Shown in pieces: positions 28,193-37,465 of a stretch of 64,000 nucleotides of DNA (position 1 is the stretch's first letter; every line of letters starts with the position of its first letter). The stretch comes from Pseudomonas sp. HN11. GTDB lineage: Bacteria; Pseudomonadota; Gammaproteobacteria; Pseudomonadales; Pseudomonadaceae. Location: NCBI RefSeq assembly GCF_021390155.1, contig NZ_CP089985.1, forward strand, positions 4,785,001 to 4,849,000. The letters are read 5' to 3'. A program made the position numbers and the translations under genes. The notes under the pieces were generated by a model that saw nothing but the letters and a program-made list of their open reading frames with translations, did not search any database and was not told the origin of the DNA.

Positions 28193-28909
28193 ATGAATCT
28201 TCTGCCCGCTTGCTGCACCCCACTCGACGCCCATTGGCCGCTGCCCGAACCCTTGCCGGACACGGTATTTCTCAGCACGCGCTTCGATCCGGCCCTGTTA
28301 AGGGCCGACGATTTCCAGCGCAGCGCCGTGCCGCCTCCGGCCAGCATCCAGCGCTCGGTGGCCAAGCGTCAGGCTGAGTTTCTGGCTGGCCGGCTGTGCG
28401 CCCGCGCGGCGCTGCAACAGCTCGACCACCTCAACTGCATCCCCGCGATCGGTGAAGACCGCGCGCCGGTGTGGCCTGCGCATATCAGTGGTTCGATCAC
28501 CCACAGCACCGGGCATGCCGCCGCGATTGTCGCGCACAAGGCACAATGGCGCGGGCTGGGGATGGATCTGGAGAATGTGCTGACACTGGAACGGGCGGAA
28601 CGGTTGGCCGGGGAAATCCTGACGGCCGATGAACTGCAGCGCATGGCTGATATACCGCGCGAGCAGATCGCGCAGTTGGTGACGCTGACGTTTTCGGCCA
28701 AGGAGAGTCTGTTCAAGGCGCTCTATCCGATCGTGCAGAAGCGCTTCTATTTTGAGCATGCGGAGTTGCTGGAGTGGTCCGAGTCGGGCCAGTTGCGGCT
28801 CAGGTTGCTGACGGATCTTTCCAGTGAGTGGTGCCATGGCAAGGAGTTGGTCGGGCAGTTTGCGGTAATCGATGGGCAGTTGTTGAGCCTGGTGGCTATC
28901 GGCGCCTGA
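28193..28909 (+). CDS. pcpS: 4'-phosphopantetheinyl transferase (EntD/PcpS type)
   Basis: A 238-aa Sfp-superfamily enzyme that transfers phosphopantetheine from CoA to carrier proteins, such as fatty-acid ACP and siderophore synthetases. Key motifs are present: RQAEFLAGRLCARAAL, ISGSITHSTGHAAA, the Mg-binding GMDLE near residue 124, and FSAKESLFKALYP near residue 167. Gene neighbourhood (phoPQ, two-component pair, nrdA) matches that of P. aeruginosa pcpS, the sole such enzyme there. Confidence 0.88.
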   Translation: MNLLPACCTPLDAHWPLPEPLPDTVFLSTRFDPALLRADDFQRSAVPPPASIQRSVAKRQAEFLAGRLCARAALQQLDHLNCIPAIGEDRAPVWPAHISGSITHSTGHAAAIVAHKAQWRGLGMDLENVLTLERAERLAGEILTADELQRMADIPREQIAQLVTLTFSAKESLFKALYPIVQKRFYFEHAELLEWSESGQLRLRLLTDLSSEWCHGKELVGQFAVIDGQLLSLVAIGA

Positions 28910-28935
28910 TCAATCGCTTGCTCGCGAAGGCGGTA

Positions 28936-30546
28936 TCAGGGTTTCTCCTGATCCCTCGGCCAACTCAAACTGAAGCATGCCCCACCCAAGTTATTGCTCT
29001 TGCTGATCAACGCCCGCCCGCCGTGCCAATAGATGATCCGTCGCACGATCGACAACCCCAACCCATGCCCGCCGGAGGCGCGGGTGCGGCTGTCGTCCAG
29101 GCGCAGAAACGGCGTAAAGATGCGCTCCCAGGCGCTCTCGGGCACGCCGGGGCCATCATCTTCGACATCGATGCGACAACGTACCTGACCGACCTGATAA
29201 CTAATCAACACTTGGCCCTGGGCATGACGCATGGCATTGCTCACCAGATTCTGCAGCGCACGGTGCAGATAACGCGGCTCGGCGTGGACCCAGGCATCAT
29301 CCCAATGTGCCGAAGACAGGCAAATGCCCCTGCTTACGTTGACCTGCGGACGCAGTGGCGATAATTCGCCTATCACCTGATCGAGCAGCACATCGAGGTC
29401 GACCCGCTGGAAATTCAACTCCGGCGAGCCTTGCTCCAGCCGCGCATAAGTGAGCATTTCATCGACCAGGCCATCGAGGTCCTGGATATCGCTGTCCATG
29501 CCCTCCAGGTATTTGCGCCGCGCTTGAGCGGTGCTGGCACCGCCGACCATCTCCAAGCCGAAACGTAGACGCGCCACCGGCGTGCGCAGTTCGTGGGACA
29601 CCGCGCGCACCAGCTCGCGCTGGATTGCCAGCAACTGCTGCAAGTGCTCGGCCATGCCATTGAACGCTGCGGCCAGGCGCCCCACCGAGTCAGCACCACG
29701 GGCCGGTACGCGGACTTCCAGGTTGCCTTTGGCGATTCGCGTGGCGGCGGCTTCAAGGCCCTTCAAGCGGCGCTCAAGCTGACGCACCAATAGGTAGACG
29801 ATCAAACCGATCAGGGTCAGCCCGATCATGGCAATCAGGATCAGCCATTGCGGCGGGTAAGGGTTCATCTGATACAGCGGCCCGAGTTCCAGCACCCACG
29901 GCGTACCGACCATACCCGCAAACACGCGGATCGAATCGCCGCCCTTGCCCAAGGCCATTACCGTATCGCCTTCCGACACGCGGCGGCGCTGGTCTTCGTC
30001 CATATCCGCCTGGTCGAGGGTCATCAGGTGCATGTCGAAACCAAATCCCTTGGCTTCTTTAATATCTGCCAGACGTTGTGGTTGCTCAGCCACCGGGAAG
30101 CGCACCAGCTCGTCGGCGAGCAGGTAAATAGTCGCCCGCGCCAGTTGTTCGCTGATCTGCTGCACTTCCCCCATGAGCACCAGTTGCGACTGATCACTGA
30201 CCAAGCGCAACACGCGCGCAGCGTGAGGCCCGGTCTGCTGCACCAACACCTGGCCGCGTTGCAGGCTGTTACGCTGGCTCGAGTCCAGCTGCGCATCGGC
30301 CAGAGGACGCAGTTCCAGGGGAATCCCCAGCAGACGCTCCCACACCGCGAGGGCGCGCTGGCGCTCGATGGGGCTCATGGGTTGCAGGTTGTCACCCATC
30401 AACGCAAAGGTGCCGTGAGCCAGGCGCTCGCGGTATTGGTCGCTGCGAACCTCGTTGAGCAGGTGCAGGGCCAGTACGCCGAGCAAAGCCACCAGGATCA
30501 GCGCCGCGCACATGCCGCCGTAGATGCGCAGGAAGATCGAGTTCAC
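28936..30546 (-). CDS. Sensor histidine kinase, RstB-like
   Basis: 536 aa. An N-terminal transmembrane helix (residues 10-30) and a second near 235-255 enclose a periplasmic domain of about 200 residues. HAMP follows, then the phosphoacceptor His in AVSHELRTPVARLRFG near residue 320 and ATPase motifs (NLVSNAMRHA, EDDGPGVP, GGHGLGLSIVRR). The GTG start overlaps the stop of the regulator gene. Position next to nrdA matches P. aeruginosa PA1157-PA1158. The signal is unknown. Confidence 0.9.
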   Translation of the reverse strand: MNSIFLRIYGGMCAALILVALLGVLALHLLNEVRSDQYRERLAHGTFALMGDNLQPMSPIERQRALAVWERLLGIPLELRPLADAQLDSSQRNSLQRGQVLVQQTGPHAARVLRLVSDQSQLVLMGEVQQISEQLARATIYLLADELVRFPVAEQPQRLADIKEAKGFGFDMHLMTLDQADMDEDQRRRVSEGDTVMALGKGGDSIRVFAGMVGTPWVLELGPLYQMNPYPPQWLILIAMIGLTLIGLIVYLLVRQLERRLKGLEAAATRIAKGNLEVRVPARGADSVGRLAAAFNGMAEHLQQLLAIQRELVRAVSHELRTPVARLRFGLEMVGGASTAQARRKYLEGMDSDIQDLDGLVDEMLTYARLEQGSPELNFQRVDLDVLLDQVIGELSPLRPQVNVSRGICLSSAHWDDAWVHAEPRYLHRALQNLVSNAMRHAQGQVLISYQVGQVRCRIDVEDDGPGVPESAWERIFTPFLRLDDSRTRASGGHGLGLSIVRRIIYWHGGRALISKSNNLGGACFSLSWPRDQEKP

Positions 30547-31268
30547 AGCGGCGTGTCGGCAGCGGCTTCAGGGACGAACAGGTAGCCTTTGCTGCGGATC
30601 GTCTTGATCAGGCGCGGGTGAATCGGATCGTCACCTATCTTGGGGCGTATGCGCGAGATACGCACGTCGATGGAGCGGTCTTGGCCGTCGTAGCCGATGC
30701 CGCGCAGGGCAATGAAAATTTCTTCGCGGGACAAAATGCGTCCGGCATTCGCCACCAGCAGCCACAGCAAGTCGAATTCGGCGCTGGTCAGTTCGATACC
30801 GTCGTTATTCAGCCAGGCCTCGCGCAGGGCGTTGTCTACGACCAAGGGGCCGAATCGCAGACGACGCTGGCTCTCCACGGCAGCCGTTTCCGCCGGCTCG
30901 CTGCGCCGCAGCAGGGCCTGGATGCGCGCCAGCAACAGGCGCGGGCGCACCGGTTTGCACACGTAGTCGTCGGCGCCCATGTCCAGGCCCAGCACCTGGT
31001 CCATGTCGTCGGTGCGCGCGGTGAGCATCAGGATCGCACCGTCATAGCGCTCGCGCACCTTGCGGCAGATGCTCAGGCCGTCTTCACCGGGCAGCATCAG
31101 GTCAAGGATCACCAGGTCCGGCTGCTCGTCGATGATGCGTGCCGCTGCCAGGGCGCCGTCGCCTTCCACGGACACCTGCAGGCCGTTGCTCTCCAGATAC
31201 TCACGGGTCAATTCGGCCAATCGCTGGTCGTCTTCGACTATCAATACCTGCCAGGCTTCTTGATCCAC
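30543..31268 (-). CDS. Response regulator, OmpR family, RstA-like
   Basis: 241 aa. Receiver domain with VLIVEDDQ, the phosphoacceptor Asp in LVILDLMLPGEDG near residue 52, and LTARTDDMDQVLGLDMGADDYVCKP; the C-terminal winged helix ends TIRSKGYLFVPEA. The likely start is the GTG at 31268, which has TGAGG 6 bp upstream; a TTG at 31280 would add four residues. It forms an operon with the overlapping kinase. Confidence 0.9.
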   Translation of the reverse strand: MDQEAWQVLIVEDDQRLAELTREYLESNGLQVSVEGDGALAAARIIDEQPDLVILDLMLPGEDGLSICRKVRERYDGAILMLTARTDDMDQVLGLDMGADDYVCKPVRPRLLLARIQALLRRSEPAETAAVESQRRLRFGPLVVDNALREAWLNNDGIELTSAEFDLLWLLVANAGRILSREEIFIALRGIGYDGQDRSIDVRISRIRPKIGDDPIHPRLIKTIRSKGYLFVPEAAADTPL

Positions 31269-31520
31269 GGGTGACCTCAATGTCTGTCATAAAAGGCGGG
31301 CATGATCTGGGAAATTGCGTAGCCCTATGCGACCGATTGTAGCCATGGGCCAGCCCTCAAACACAAGCCGGGAAATCCATTCGGTGATCGCATTTTTTTG
31401 TGATAGGGTTCGCGCCCTTCGAAAATGGGCAGGTAGTTTTGAGCCCGAAACATTTAATGACAAACGGCGTAATCCAGCAGCAATGCGGCCTACACCCCCA
31501 TTCAACCTTTCTTACACATT

Positions 31521-31541
31521 TTACCCACAGCGTTATCCACA
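31521..31541 (+). promoter_or_regulatory. DnaA boxes upstream of nrdA
   Basis: TTATCCACA (31533-31541) is a perfect DnaA box and TTACCCACA (31521-31529) differs at one base; they are in the same orientation, 12 bp apart. DnaA boxes control nrdAB in E. coli, tying nucleotide supply to replication. Confidence 0.7.
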
Positions 31542-31568
31542 GGTTACTGCGTTGCTAACCCCTCGAAA

Positions 31569-31616
31569 ACGCATTATCTTGTACCTCGACACTGGAGAAG
31601 ACCCTACATGTGGGGT
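31569..31616. promoter_or_regulatory. Pair of NrdR-like boxes upstream of nrdA
   Basis: ACGCATTATCTTGTAC (31569-31584) and ACCCTACATGTGGGGT (31601-31616) each match 11 of 16 positions of the NrdR consensus as I recall it and start 32 bp apart, three helical turns, as NrdR pairs do. The second is nearly palindromic. No nrdR gene is in this window. Confidence 0.5.
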
Positions 31617-31821
31617 TTTTGACGAAAGCGTCCAACCACACAAGTGGCCAGATATTCAAGCGTTTTATTGCTAGCGCAGCATGGAACCAACCGATTTTCA
31701 GTAGACCAAACCGCTCACGCGGATGGCAGCTGTTTCCCATTCCCGATATGGAAAACGGTACGGGTGTTGCAGGAAGAGCCTGGCACTCGCAATCAAATAT
31801 AGAACGTGGAGACAACCCCCC

Positions 31822-34716
31822 ATGCAAACCGACACAACTCGCGAGAACCCGCAGGGCTCCGTGCCGCAGGCCGCTGATTCGAACCTGGATCTGTCCGCCA
31901 CCGCACCCGGCCAATTGCGTGTGATCAAGCGTAACGGCACTGTCGTTCCTTACACCGATGACAAAATCACCGTCGCCATCACCAAAGCGTTTCTTGCAGT
32001 TGAAGGCGGCACCGCTGCCGCTTCGTCGCGCATCCACGACACCGTTGCCCGCCTGACCGAACAAGTGACTGCGACCTTCAAGCGTCGCATGCCTTCGGGC
32101 GGCACCATCCATATCGAAGAAATCCAGGACCAGGTCGAACTGGCCCTGATGCGTGCCGGCGAGCAGAAAGTTGCCCGCGACTACGTGATCTACCGTGATT
32201 CGCGCGCCAAGGAACGTGCCGTGCGCTCCCCGGCCGAAGAAGCCGCCGTCCAGGCTCACCCGTCGATCCGTATCACCCTGGCTGACGGCAGCTTTGCACC
32301 GCTGGACCTGGGCCGCCTGAACACCATCATTACCGAGGCCTGCGAAGGCCTGGAAGAAGTCGACGGTGACCTGATCCAGCGCGAAACCCTGAAGAACCTG
32401 TACGACGGTGTAGCCCTGACCGACGTCAACACCGCCCTGGTGATGACTGCCCGTACCCTGGTTGAACGCGAGCCGAACTACTCGTTCGTGACCGCGCGCC
32501 TGCTGATGGACACCCTGCGCGCCGAAGGCCTGGGCTTCCTGAAGGTTGCCGACAGCGCCACCCACCACGAGATGGCTGACCTGTACGCCAAGGCCCTGCC
32601 GGCCTACATCGCCAAGGGTATCGAATTCGAATTGCTGAACCCGGTCCTGGCTACCTTCGACCTGGAAAAACTCGGCAAGGCGATCAACCACGAGCGCGAT
32701 CAGCAGTTCACCTACCTGGGCCTGCAAACCCTGTACGACCGTTACTTCATCCACAAGGACGGTATCCGCTTCGAACTGCCGCAAGTGTTCTTCATGCGCG
32801 TGGCCATGGGCCTGGCGATCGAAGAGAAGCACAAAGAAGATCGTGCCATCGAGTTCTACAACCTGCTGTCGTCCTTCGACTACATGTCGTCGACCCCGAC
32901 CCTGTTCAACGCCGGCACCCTGCGTCCACAGTTGTCGAGCTGCTACCTGACGACCGTGCCGGATGACCTGTCGGGCATCTACCACGCGATCCACGACAAC
33001 GCCATGTTGTCCAAATTCGCCGGAGGCCTGGGCAACGACTGGACGCCGGTACGTGCACTGGGTTCGTACATCAAGGGCACCAACGGCAAGTCGCAAGGCG
33101 TTGTTCCGTTCCTGAAAGTGGTGAACGACACCGCCGTTGCCGTGAACCAGGGCGGCAAGCGCAAAGGCGCTGTGTGTGCCTACCTGGAAACCTGGCACAT
33201 GGACATCGAAGAGTTCATCGAGCTGCGCAAAAACACCGGTGATGACCGTCGTCGTACCCACGACATGAACACCGCCAACTGGATCCCTGACCTGTTCATG
33301 AAGCGCGTCTTCGATGACGGCAAGTGGACCCTGTTCTCGCCCTCCGAAGTGCCGGACCTGCACGACCTGACCGGTAAAGCCTTCGAAGAGCGCTACGAGT
33401 ACTACGAAGCCCTTACCGAGTACCCAGGCAAGGTCAAGCTGTTCAAGACCATCCAGGCCAAAGACCTGTGGCGCAAAATGCTGTCCATGCTGTTCGAAAC
33501 CGGCCACCCATGGTTGACCTTCAAGGACCCGTGCAACCTGCGTAGCCCGCAGCAGCACGTGGGTGTGGTCCACAGCTCGAACCTGTGCACCGAGATCACC
33601 TTGAACACCAACAAGGACGAGATTGCCGTTTGCAACCTCGGCTCGATCAACCTGCCGAACCACATCGTCAATGGCAAGCTGGACACCGCCAAGCTGGAGC
33701 GCACCGTCAACACCGCCGTTCGCATGCTCGATAACGTGATCGACATCAACTACTACTCGGTGCCACAGGCGCAGAACTCCAACTTCAAGCACCGTCCGGT
33801 TGGCTTGGGCATCATGGGCTTCCAGGACGCTCTGTACCTGCAGCACATTCCTTACGGTTCGGATGCTGCGGTCGAGTTCGCCGACAAATCCATGGAAGCG
33901 GTCAGCTACTATGCGATCCAGGCTTCCTGCGACCTGGCCGACGAGCGCGGCGCCTACGAGACGTTCCACGGTTCGCTGTGGTCCAAAGGCATCCTGCCGC
34001 TGGATTCGCAACAGATCCTGATCGAAGCCCGTGGCCAGAAGTACATCGACGTTGACCTGAACGAAACCCTGGACTGGGCGCCGGTGCGTGCCCGTGTGCA
34101 GAAAGGCATTCGTAACTCCAACATCATGGCCATCGCACCGACCGCCACCATCGCCAACATCACGGGCGTATCGCAGTCGATCGAACCGACCTACCAGAAC
34201 CTGTATGTGAAATCGAACCTGTCGGGCGAATTCACCGTGATCAACCCGTACCTGGTTCGCGACCTGAAAGCCCGTGGCCTGTGGGACTCGGTCATGATCA
34301 ACGACCTGAAGTACTACGACGGTTCCGTGCAGCAGATCGAGCGTATCCCGCAAGAACTCAAAGAGCTCTATGCGACCGCGTTCGAAGTGGACACCAAGTG
34401 GATCGTTGACGCCGCCAGCCGTCGTCAGAAGTGGATCGACCAGGCCCAGTCCCTGAACCTCTACATCGCCGGCGCTTCGGGCAAGAAGCTGGACGTGACC
34501 TACCGCATGGCGTGGTACCGTGGCCTGAAAACCACTTACTACCTCCGTGCCCTGGCCGCGACCAGCACCGAGAAGTCGACCATCAACACCGGTAAGCTGA
34601 ACGCGGTTTCCAGTGGTAACCATGGCGATGACTCAGTGCTTGCAGCGCCAGCCGGCCCGGCGCCAGTGCCAAAAGCCTGCGCGATCGATGAGCCGGATTG
34701 CGAAGCCTGCCAGTAA
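31822..34716 (+). CDS. nrdA: Ribonucleoside-diphosphate reductase alpha subunit, class Ia
   Basis: A 964-aa catalytic subunit that makes deoxyribonucleotides. An ATP-cone is at about residues 30-130 (VIKRNGTVVPYTDDKI); the catalytic core has LSSCYLTTVPDD, NLCTEITLNT and NSNIMAIAPTATIANITG; the C-terminus CEACQ carries the pair of shuttle cysteines. The ATG at 31822 starts MQTDTTRENPQ; the open frame extends further upstream into the promoter region. No nrdB follows; a terminator ends the transcript after nrdA. Confidence 0.96.
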   Translation: MQTDTTRENPQGSVPQAADSNLDLSATAPGQLRVIKRNGTVVPYTDDKITVAITKAFLAVEGGTAAASSRIHDTVARLTEQVTATFKRRMPSGGTIHIEEIQDQVELALMRAGEQKVARDYVIYRDSRAKERAVRSPAEEAAVQAHPSIRITLADGSFAPLDLGRLNTIITEACEGLEEVDGDLIQRETLKNLYDGVALTDVNTALVMTARTLVEREPNYSFVTARLLMDTLRAEGLGFLKVADSATHHEMADLYAKALPAYIAKGIEFELLNPVLATFDLEKLGKAINHERDQQFTYLGLQTLYDRYFIHKDGIRFELPQVFFMRVAMGLAIEEKHKEDRAIEFYNLLSSFDYMSSTPTLFNAGTLRPQLSSCYLTTVPDDLSGIYHAIHDNAMLSKFAGGLGNDWTPVRALGSYIKGTNGKSQGVVPFLKVVNDTAVAVNQGGKRKGAVCAYLETWHMDIEEFIELRKNTGDDRRRTHDMNTANWIPDLFMKRVFDDGKWTLFSPSEVPDLHDLTGKAFEERYEYYEALTEYPGKVKLFKTIQAKDLWRKMLSMLFETGHPWLTFKDPCNLRSPQQHVGVVHSSNLCTEITLNTNKDEIAVCNLGSINLPNHIVNGKLDTAKLERTVNTAVRMLDNVIDINYYSVPQAQNSNFKHRPVGLGIMGFQDALYLQHIPYGSDAAVEFADKSMEAVSYYAIQASCDLADERGAYETFHGSLWSKGILPLDSQQILIEARGQKYIDVDLNETLDWAPVRARVQKGIRNSNIMAIAPTATIANITGVSQSIEPTYQNLYVKSNLSGEFTVINPYLVRDLKARGLWDSVMINDLKYYDGSVQQIERIPQELKELYATAFEVDTKWIVDAASRRQKWIDQAQSLNLYIAGASGKKLDVTYRMAWYRGLKTTYYLRALAATSTEKSTINTGKLNAVSSGNHGDDSVLAAPAGPAPVPKACAIDEPDCEACQ

Positions 34717-34726
34717 GCTGAGACCA

Positions 34727-34745
34727 CCTTGGGTTTAACCCAAGG
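34727..34745. repeat. Perfect 9-bp inverted repeat after nrdA
   Basis: CCTTGGGTT and AACCCAAGG separated by one T, 10 bp after the nrdA stop and just before the terminator. It may help stop ribosome-free transcription or protect the mRNA end. Confidence 0.6.
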
Positions 34746-34747
34746 TT

Positions 34748-34790
34748 GAAAGCCCCCGATAGACCTATGGTGTATCGGGGGCTTTCTTTT
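34748..34790 (+). terminator. Terminator of nrdA
   Basis: GAAAGCCCCCGATA and TATCGGGGGCTTTC form a 14-bp perfect stem followed by TTTT. Confidence 0.93.
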
Positions 34791-34814
34791 GCCGGGAAAC
34801 AACCCGCATTCAAC

Positions 34815-35873
34815 CTAAAACAACACCGTCGCTATACCCGATCGAGGCACGCCGCCGCGCCGGCCCCACAATTCAATTCGGCCGTTGATCACCGCCATCG
34901 AATGGCCGCCATACTCCACCGTACCCACCTTGCTTCTTCTCAAATCAGCATCTGTCGCCGGCCTGTAATGCCCCCTCAAGCCCAAACGGTCCAGCCCTTC
35001 ACGCGCGAACTCACCATTATTGAGGCTGTTCATTGCCGCCTGAAAACTACGTCCGGCGGTACCGTCGTTGTTTTCCATCTGCGCCCGCTTGGCGCTCGCG
35101 GCATACATGAAATTGGCGTACGTCATCATCGTGGGGTCATCCCCCCTGAAGCGCGCGTGAGTGGCGGCCTGCCTCAGCTCATCCTTGGTCAAGGAAAGCT
35201 TGAATCCGTCTCGCATCGTCACTTCATAGCCGTTGCTCGTTTCCTTAACCTCCTTGAACACATCGGTAGGTTTCTGGCCGAAATGCATCATTGCGGCTTT
35301 TATCGCCGAAACGGTAATACAGTTTCCGTCGGGGCCCTGGCTGAAGCCGCTCCAGATATTGTCCGGTTTTTGACCTGGGTTACTATTGTCAGGTTTGTAA
35401 TTGAAATAGTGGGCCCCCTCGGTAATGGGCTTGTTGCTCATGGCGTCGGAGGGACCAAAGTCTTGCGGATTGACTCTTGCTCCGCCCCCTCCTCCGCCCC
35501 CACCTGGAGAGGGTGCAGGAGAGGGAGGCGCCGGAGAGGGCTCATCAGAAAACAAGTCCGGAAACAGTGCCTTCAACCACGCCCACCAGGCGTCAGCCCT
35601 TTCTTTCTTCAGCTCCTCGAGGATCGTCTTGAATTCCTCGTCGCCGAGCTCCTCTCGTATGTTATTGAGCTTGTCACGCAGATCCCGAACGGTCTGGCTC
35701 TTCGACGTTTTCTGGGCATCCTCCAGCTCTTTCAAAAGTTGCGTAACAACTTGCGTGCTGGAAACAGCATCGCCCTGGCGCGCCTCCTTGCGCGTAACTA
35801 TTCCGAAATTCTGATCCGCGTTGTAAGGCCTCCATCTCGTCTCGGGGCTGCCCCACCACGATGTATCTGCCAT
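34815..35873 (-). CDS. Two-domain protein with putative Cys-His hydrolase domain, function unknown
   Basis: 352 aa, no signal peptide or membrane helix. Residues 1-110 are charged and helical with a likely coiled coil (40-95) and a Trp-rich end (AWWAWLKALF). A Pro/Ser/Ala run and eight Gly (111-131) form a linker. The C-terminal half has GPDGNCITVSAIKAAM with Cys185 and YGGHSMAVINGRIELWG with His324 followed by Asn330/Glu334. This order is like papain-fold or YopT-like cysteine hydrolases, which suggests a secreted effector or toxin; I do not recognise a named family. GGTGGAG precedes the ATG. It stands alone between nrdA and flgE, and its codon use looks less GC-rich than its neighbours by eye. 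Confidence 0.75.
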   Translation of the reverse strand: MADTSWWGSPETRWRPYNADQNFGIVTRKEARQGDAVSSTQVVTQLLKELEDAQKTSKSQTVRDLRDKLNNIREELGDEEFKTILEELKKERADAWWAWLKALFPDLFSDEPSPAPPSPAPSPGGGGGGGGARVNPQDFGPSDAMSNKPITEGAHYFNYKPDNSNPGQKPDNIWSGFSQGPDGNCITVSAIKAAMMHFGQKPTDVFKEVKETSNGYEVTMRDGFKLSLTKDELRQAATHARFRGDDPTMMTYANFMYAASAKRAQMENNDGTAGRSFQAAMNSLNNGEFAREGLDRLGLRGHYRPATDADLRRSKVGTVEYGGHSMAVINGRIELWGRRGGVPRSGIATVLF

Positions 35874-36065
35874 AGCATTTTCTCCACCGAGTTCCTGATG
35901 AACACCCGCTTTTGCAAGGGGGTGAACACTCAGAAACGTGCTTTTATCTGGATGACATCTCGGTGTTGAGGTGGTGAAAAAGAGGGCAGCCGTTCCAAGA
36001 ACAGAGGGGGAATCGCGTTACTGTCTTTGCCAATCACAAAGGCCAGCACCGAAACAACAGGCAAT

Positions 36066-36090
36066 AAAAAACCCCTCGAAAGAGGGGTTT
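36066..36090 (-). terminator. Terminator of the flgBCDE operon
   Basis: AAACCCCTC-GAAA-GAGGGGTTT; on the minus strand the stem is followed by further T. It lies 28 bp after the flgE stop. Confidence 0.9.
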
Positions 36091-36117
36091 CGGGTGAAGC
36101 GAGCTACGCAGTAAGCA

Positions 36118-37434
36118 TCAAGTCATCTGAATGATGGTCTGCATGATGGTGCTCTGGGTAGAAATGGTCTTGGCGTTTGCCTGGTAGTTGCTCTGGGCCT
36201 TGATCAGGTCGACCAGCTCGTTGGTCAGGTTGACGTTGGAGTTCTCCAGGGAGTTGGCCACGATCGATCCCAGGGTGCCGGCTTGTGGAGTGTCATAACC
36301 TGGCTGGCCCGAGGCGAAGGTTTCTCTCCAGGTGGTACCACCAGAAGGCTGTAGGCCTTGTTCGTTGTTGAAGCTGGCCAGGGAGATCTGGCCGATGGCC
36401 TTGCTCTGCTGGTTGCTGAACGTGGCGAACAGTACGCCGCTGCCATCGATTTTCAGGCCGGTGATCTGGCCGGTGGCGTAGCCATCGGTGACCGGTGGGT
36501 TACGATACGTGGCCGAGTTGTACTGGGTGATGTTGGCCATGTTGACAGCGATACCGGTAGGGTTCGCATCAGCACCGTTTTTCTTCCACACACCATCGGT
36601 CACGGTACCCGGTACCCAACCGGTAATGGTCAGCGTCTTATTGGACTCAGTACCGGTCACGACACTGGTGAGCTTGCCGGCACCATCAAAGGTCAAGGTT
36701 GATGGCACTGGGGCCTTCACATCTGCACCTGTACCGAAAGGTGGCGAACCGTCCGGGTTGCGACCGTCAATCAGCGTGTAGGCATTCCACTTGTTGCCGT
36801 CGGTCTTCACCAGGTACTGCACCATCGGGTGCGCATTGCCCTGGGAGTCATACAAGGTGGTGCTGTACTGGGTGGTGAAGGTGCTGGTATCGCCCGGGTT
36901 GAACGGCTTCGCCACCTGGTCGATCACCGGCTCCGAGGAGTTCAGGTTACTGGTGGAGTCCACTTTGGTGGACGCCTTGGGCGGCAGGTTCGACAGGTTC
37001 AGTTGCAGGTCGGTCAGGCCGCCCTTGATGATCTTGCCGTCAGCATCCGCCGCGTAGCCTTGCAAACGCGAGGTTCCGGTGTTGTTGGTGATATAGCCGT
37101 CTTTGTCGGCACGGAAGGCACCGCTACGGGTGTACTCCAGCGACCCATCGCTGCCCTTCTGCACGAAGAAACCACCGCCCTGGATCGCCATGTCCAGAAT
37201 GCCGCCGCTGCCGTTCACGTCACCTTGGGTGAACTGCTGGGACACAGCCGCCAGGTTCACGCCATTGCCGATGCTATTCTGGCCGGTGCCCAACTTGGAG
37301 GCGGCATAGATGTCCGCGAATTCCGCACGGGACGACTTGAAGCCCGTGGTTGCGACGTTGGCGATGTTGTTGCCGGTCACGTCCAGTTGTTTGTTGGCCG
37401 CATAGAGACCGCTAAGGCCGATATTAAAAGACAT
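36118..37434 (-). CDS. flgE: Flagellar hook protein FlgE
   Basis: A 438-aa hook subunit. The N-terminal rod/hook motif SGLYAANKQLDVTGNNIANVATTGFK and the C-terminal NLTNELVDLIKAQSNYQANAKTI are the conserved coiled-coil ends that pack in the hook core. The middle domain is variable, as expected. It is the last gene of the flgBCDE run, 31 bp after flgD. Confidence 0.95.
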   Translation of the reverse strand: MSFNIGLSGLYAANKQLDVTGNNIANVATTGFKSSRAEFADIYAASKLGTGQNSIGNGVNLAAVSQQFTQGDVNGSGGILDMAIQGGGFFVQKGSDGSLEYTRSGAFRADKDGYITNNTGTSRLQGYAADADGKIIKGGLTDLQLNLSNLPPKASTKVDSTSNLNSSEPVIDQVAKPFNPGDTSTFTTQYSTTLYDSQGNAHPMVQYLVKTDGNKWNAYTLIDGRNPDGSPPFGTGADVKAPVPSTLTFDGAGKLTSVVTGTESNKTLTITGWVPGTVTDGVWKKNGADANPTGIAVNMANITQYNSATYRNPPVTDGYATGQITGLKIDGSGVLFATFSNQQSKAIGQISLASFNNEQGLQPSGGTTWRETFASGQPGYDTPQAGTLGSIVANSLENSNVNLTNELVDLIKAQSNYQANAKTISTQSTIMQTIIQMT

Positions 37435-37465
37435 ATTTCTCTCCCTCTGCCGTATTTAGCCGGCT

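Noticed and set aside
28911..28936. Possible REP copy between the pcpS gene and the kinase gene
   Set aside because: Only the short core GCTTGCTCGCGAAGGCGG is present, without the flanking GTGGGAGC arm or a partner, so it was not listed as an element.
31555..34623. 1022-codon open frame opposite nrdA
   Set aside because: A shadow of the strongly codon-biased nrdA gene; composition (Gln, Val, His, Gly) is that of an antisense frame and nrdA is certain.
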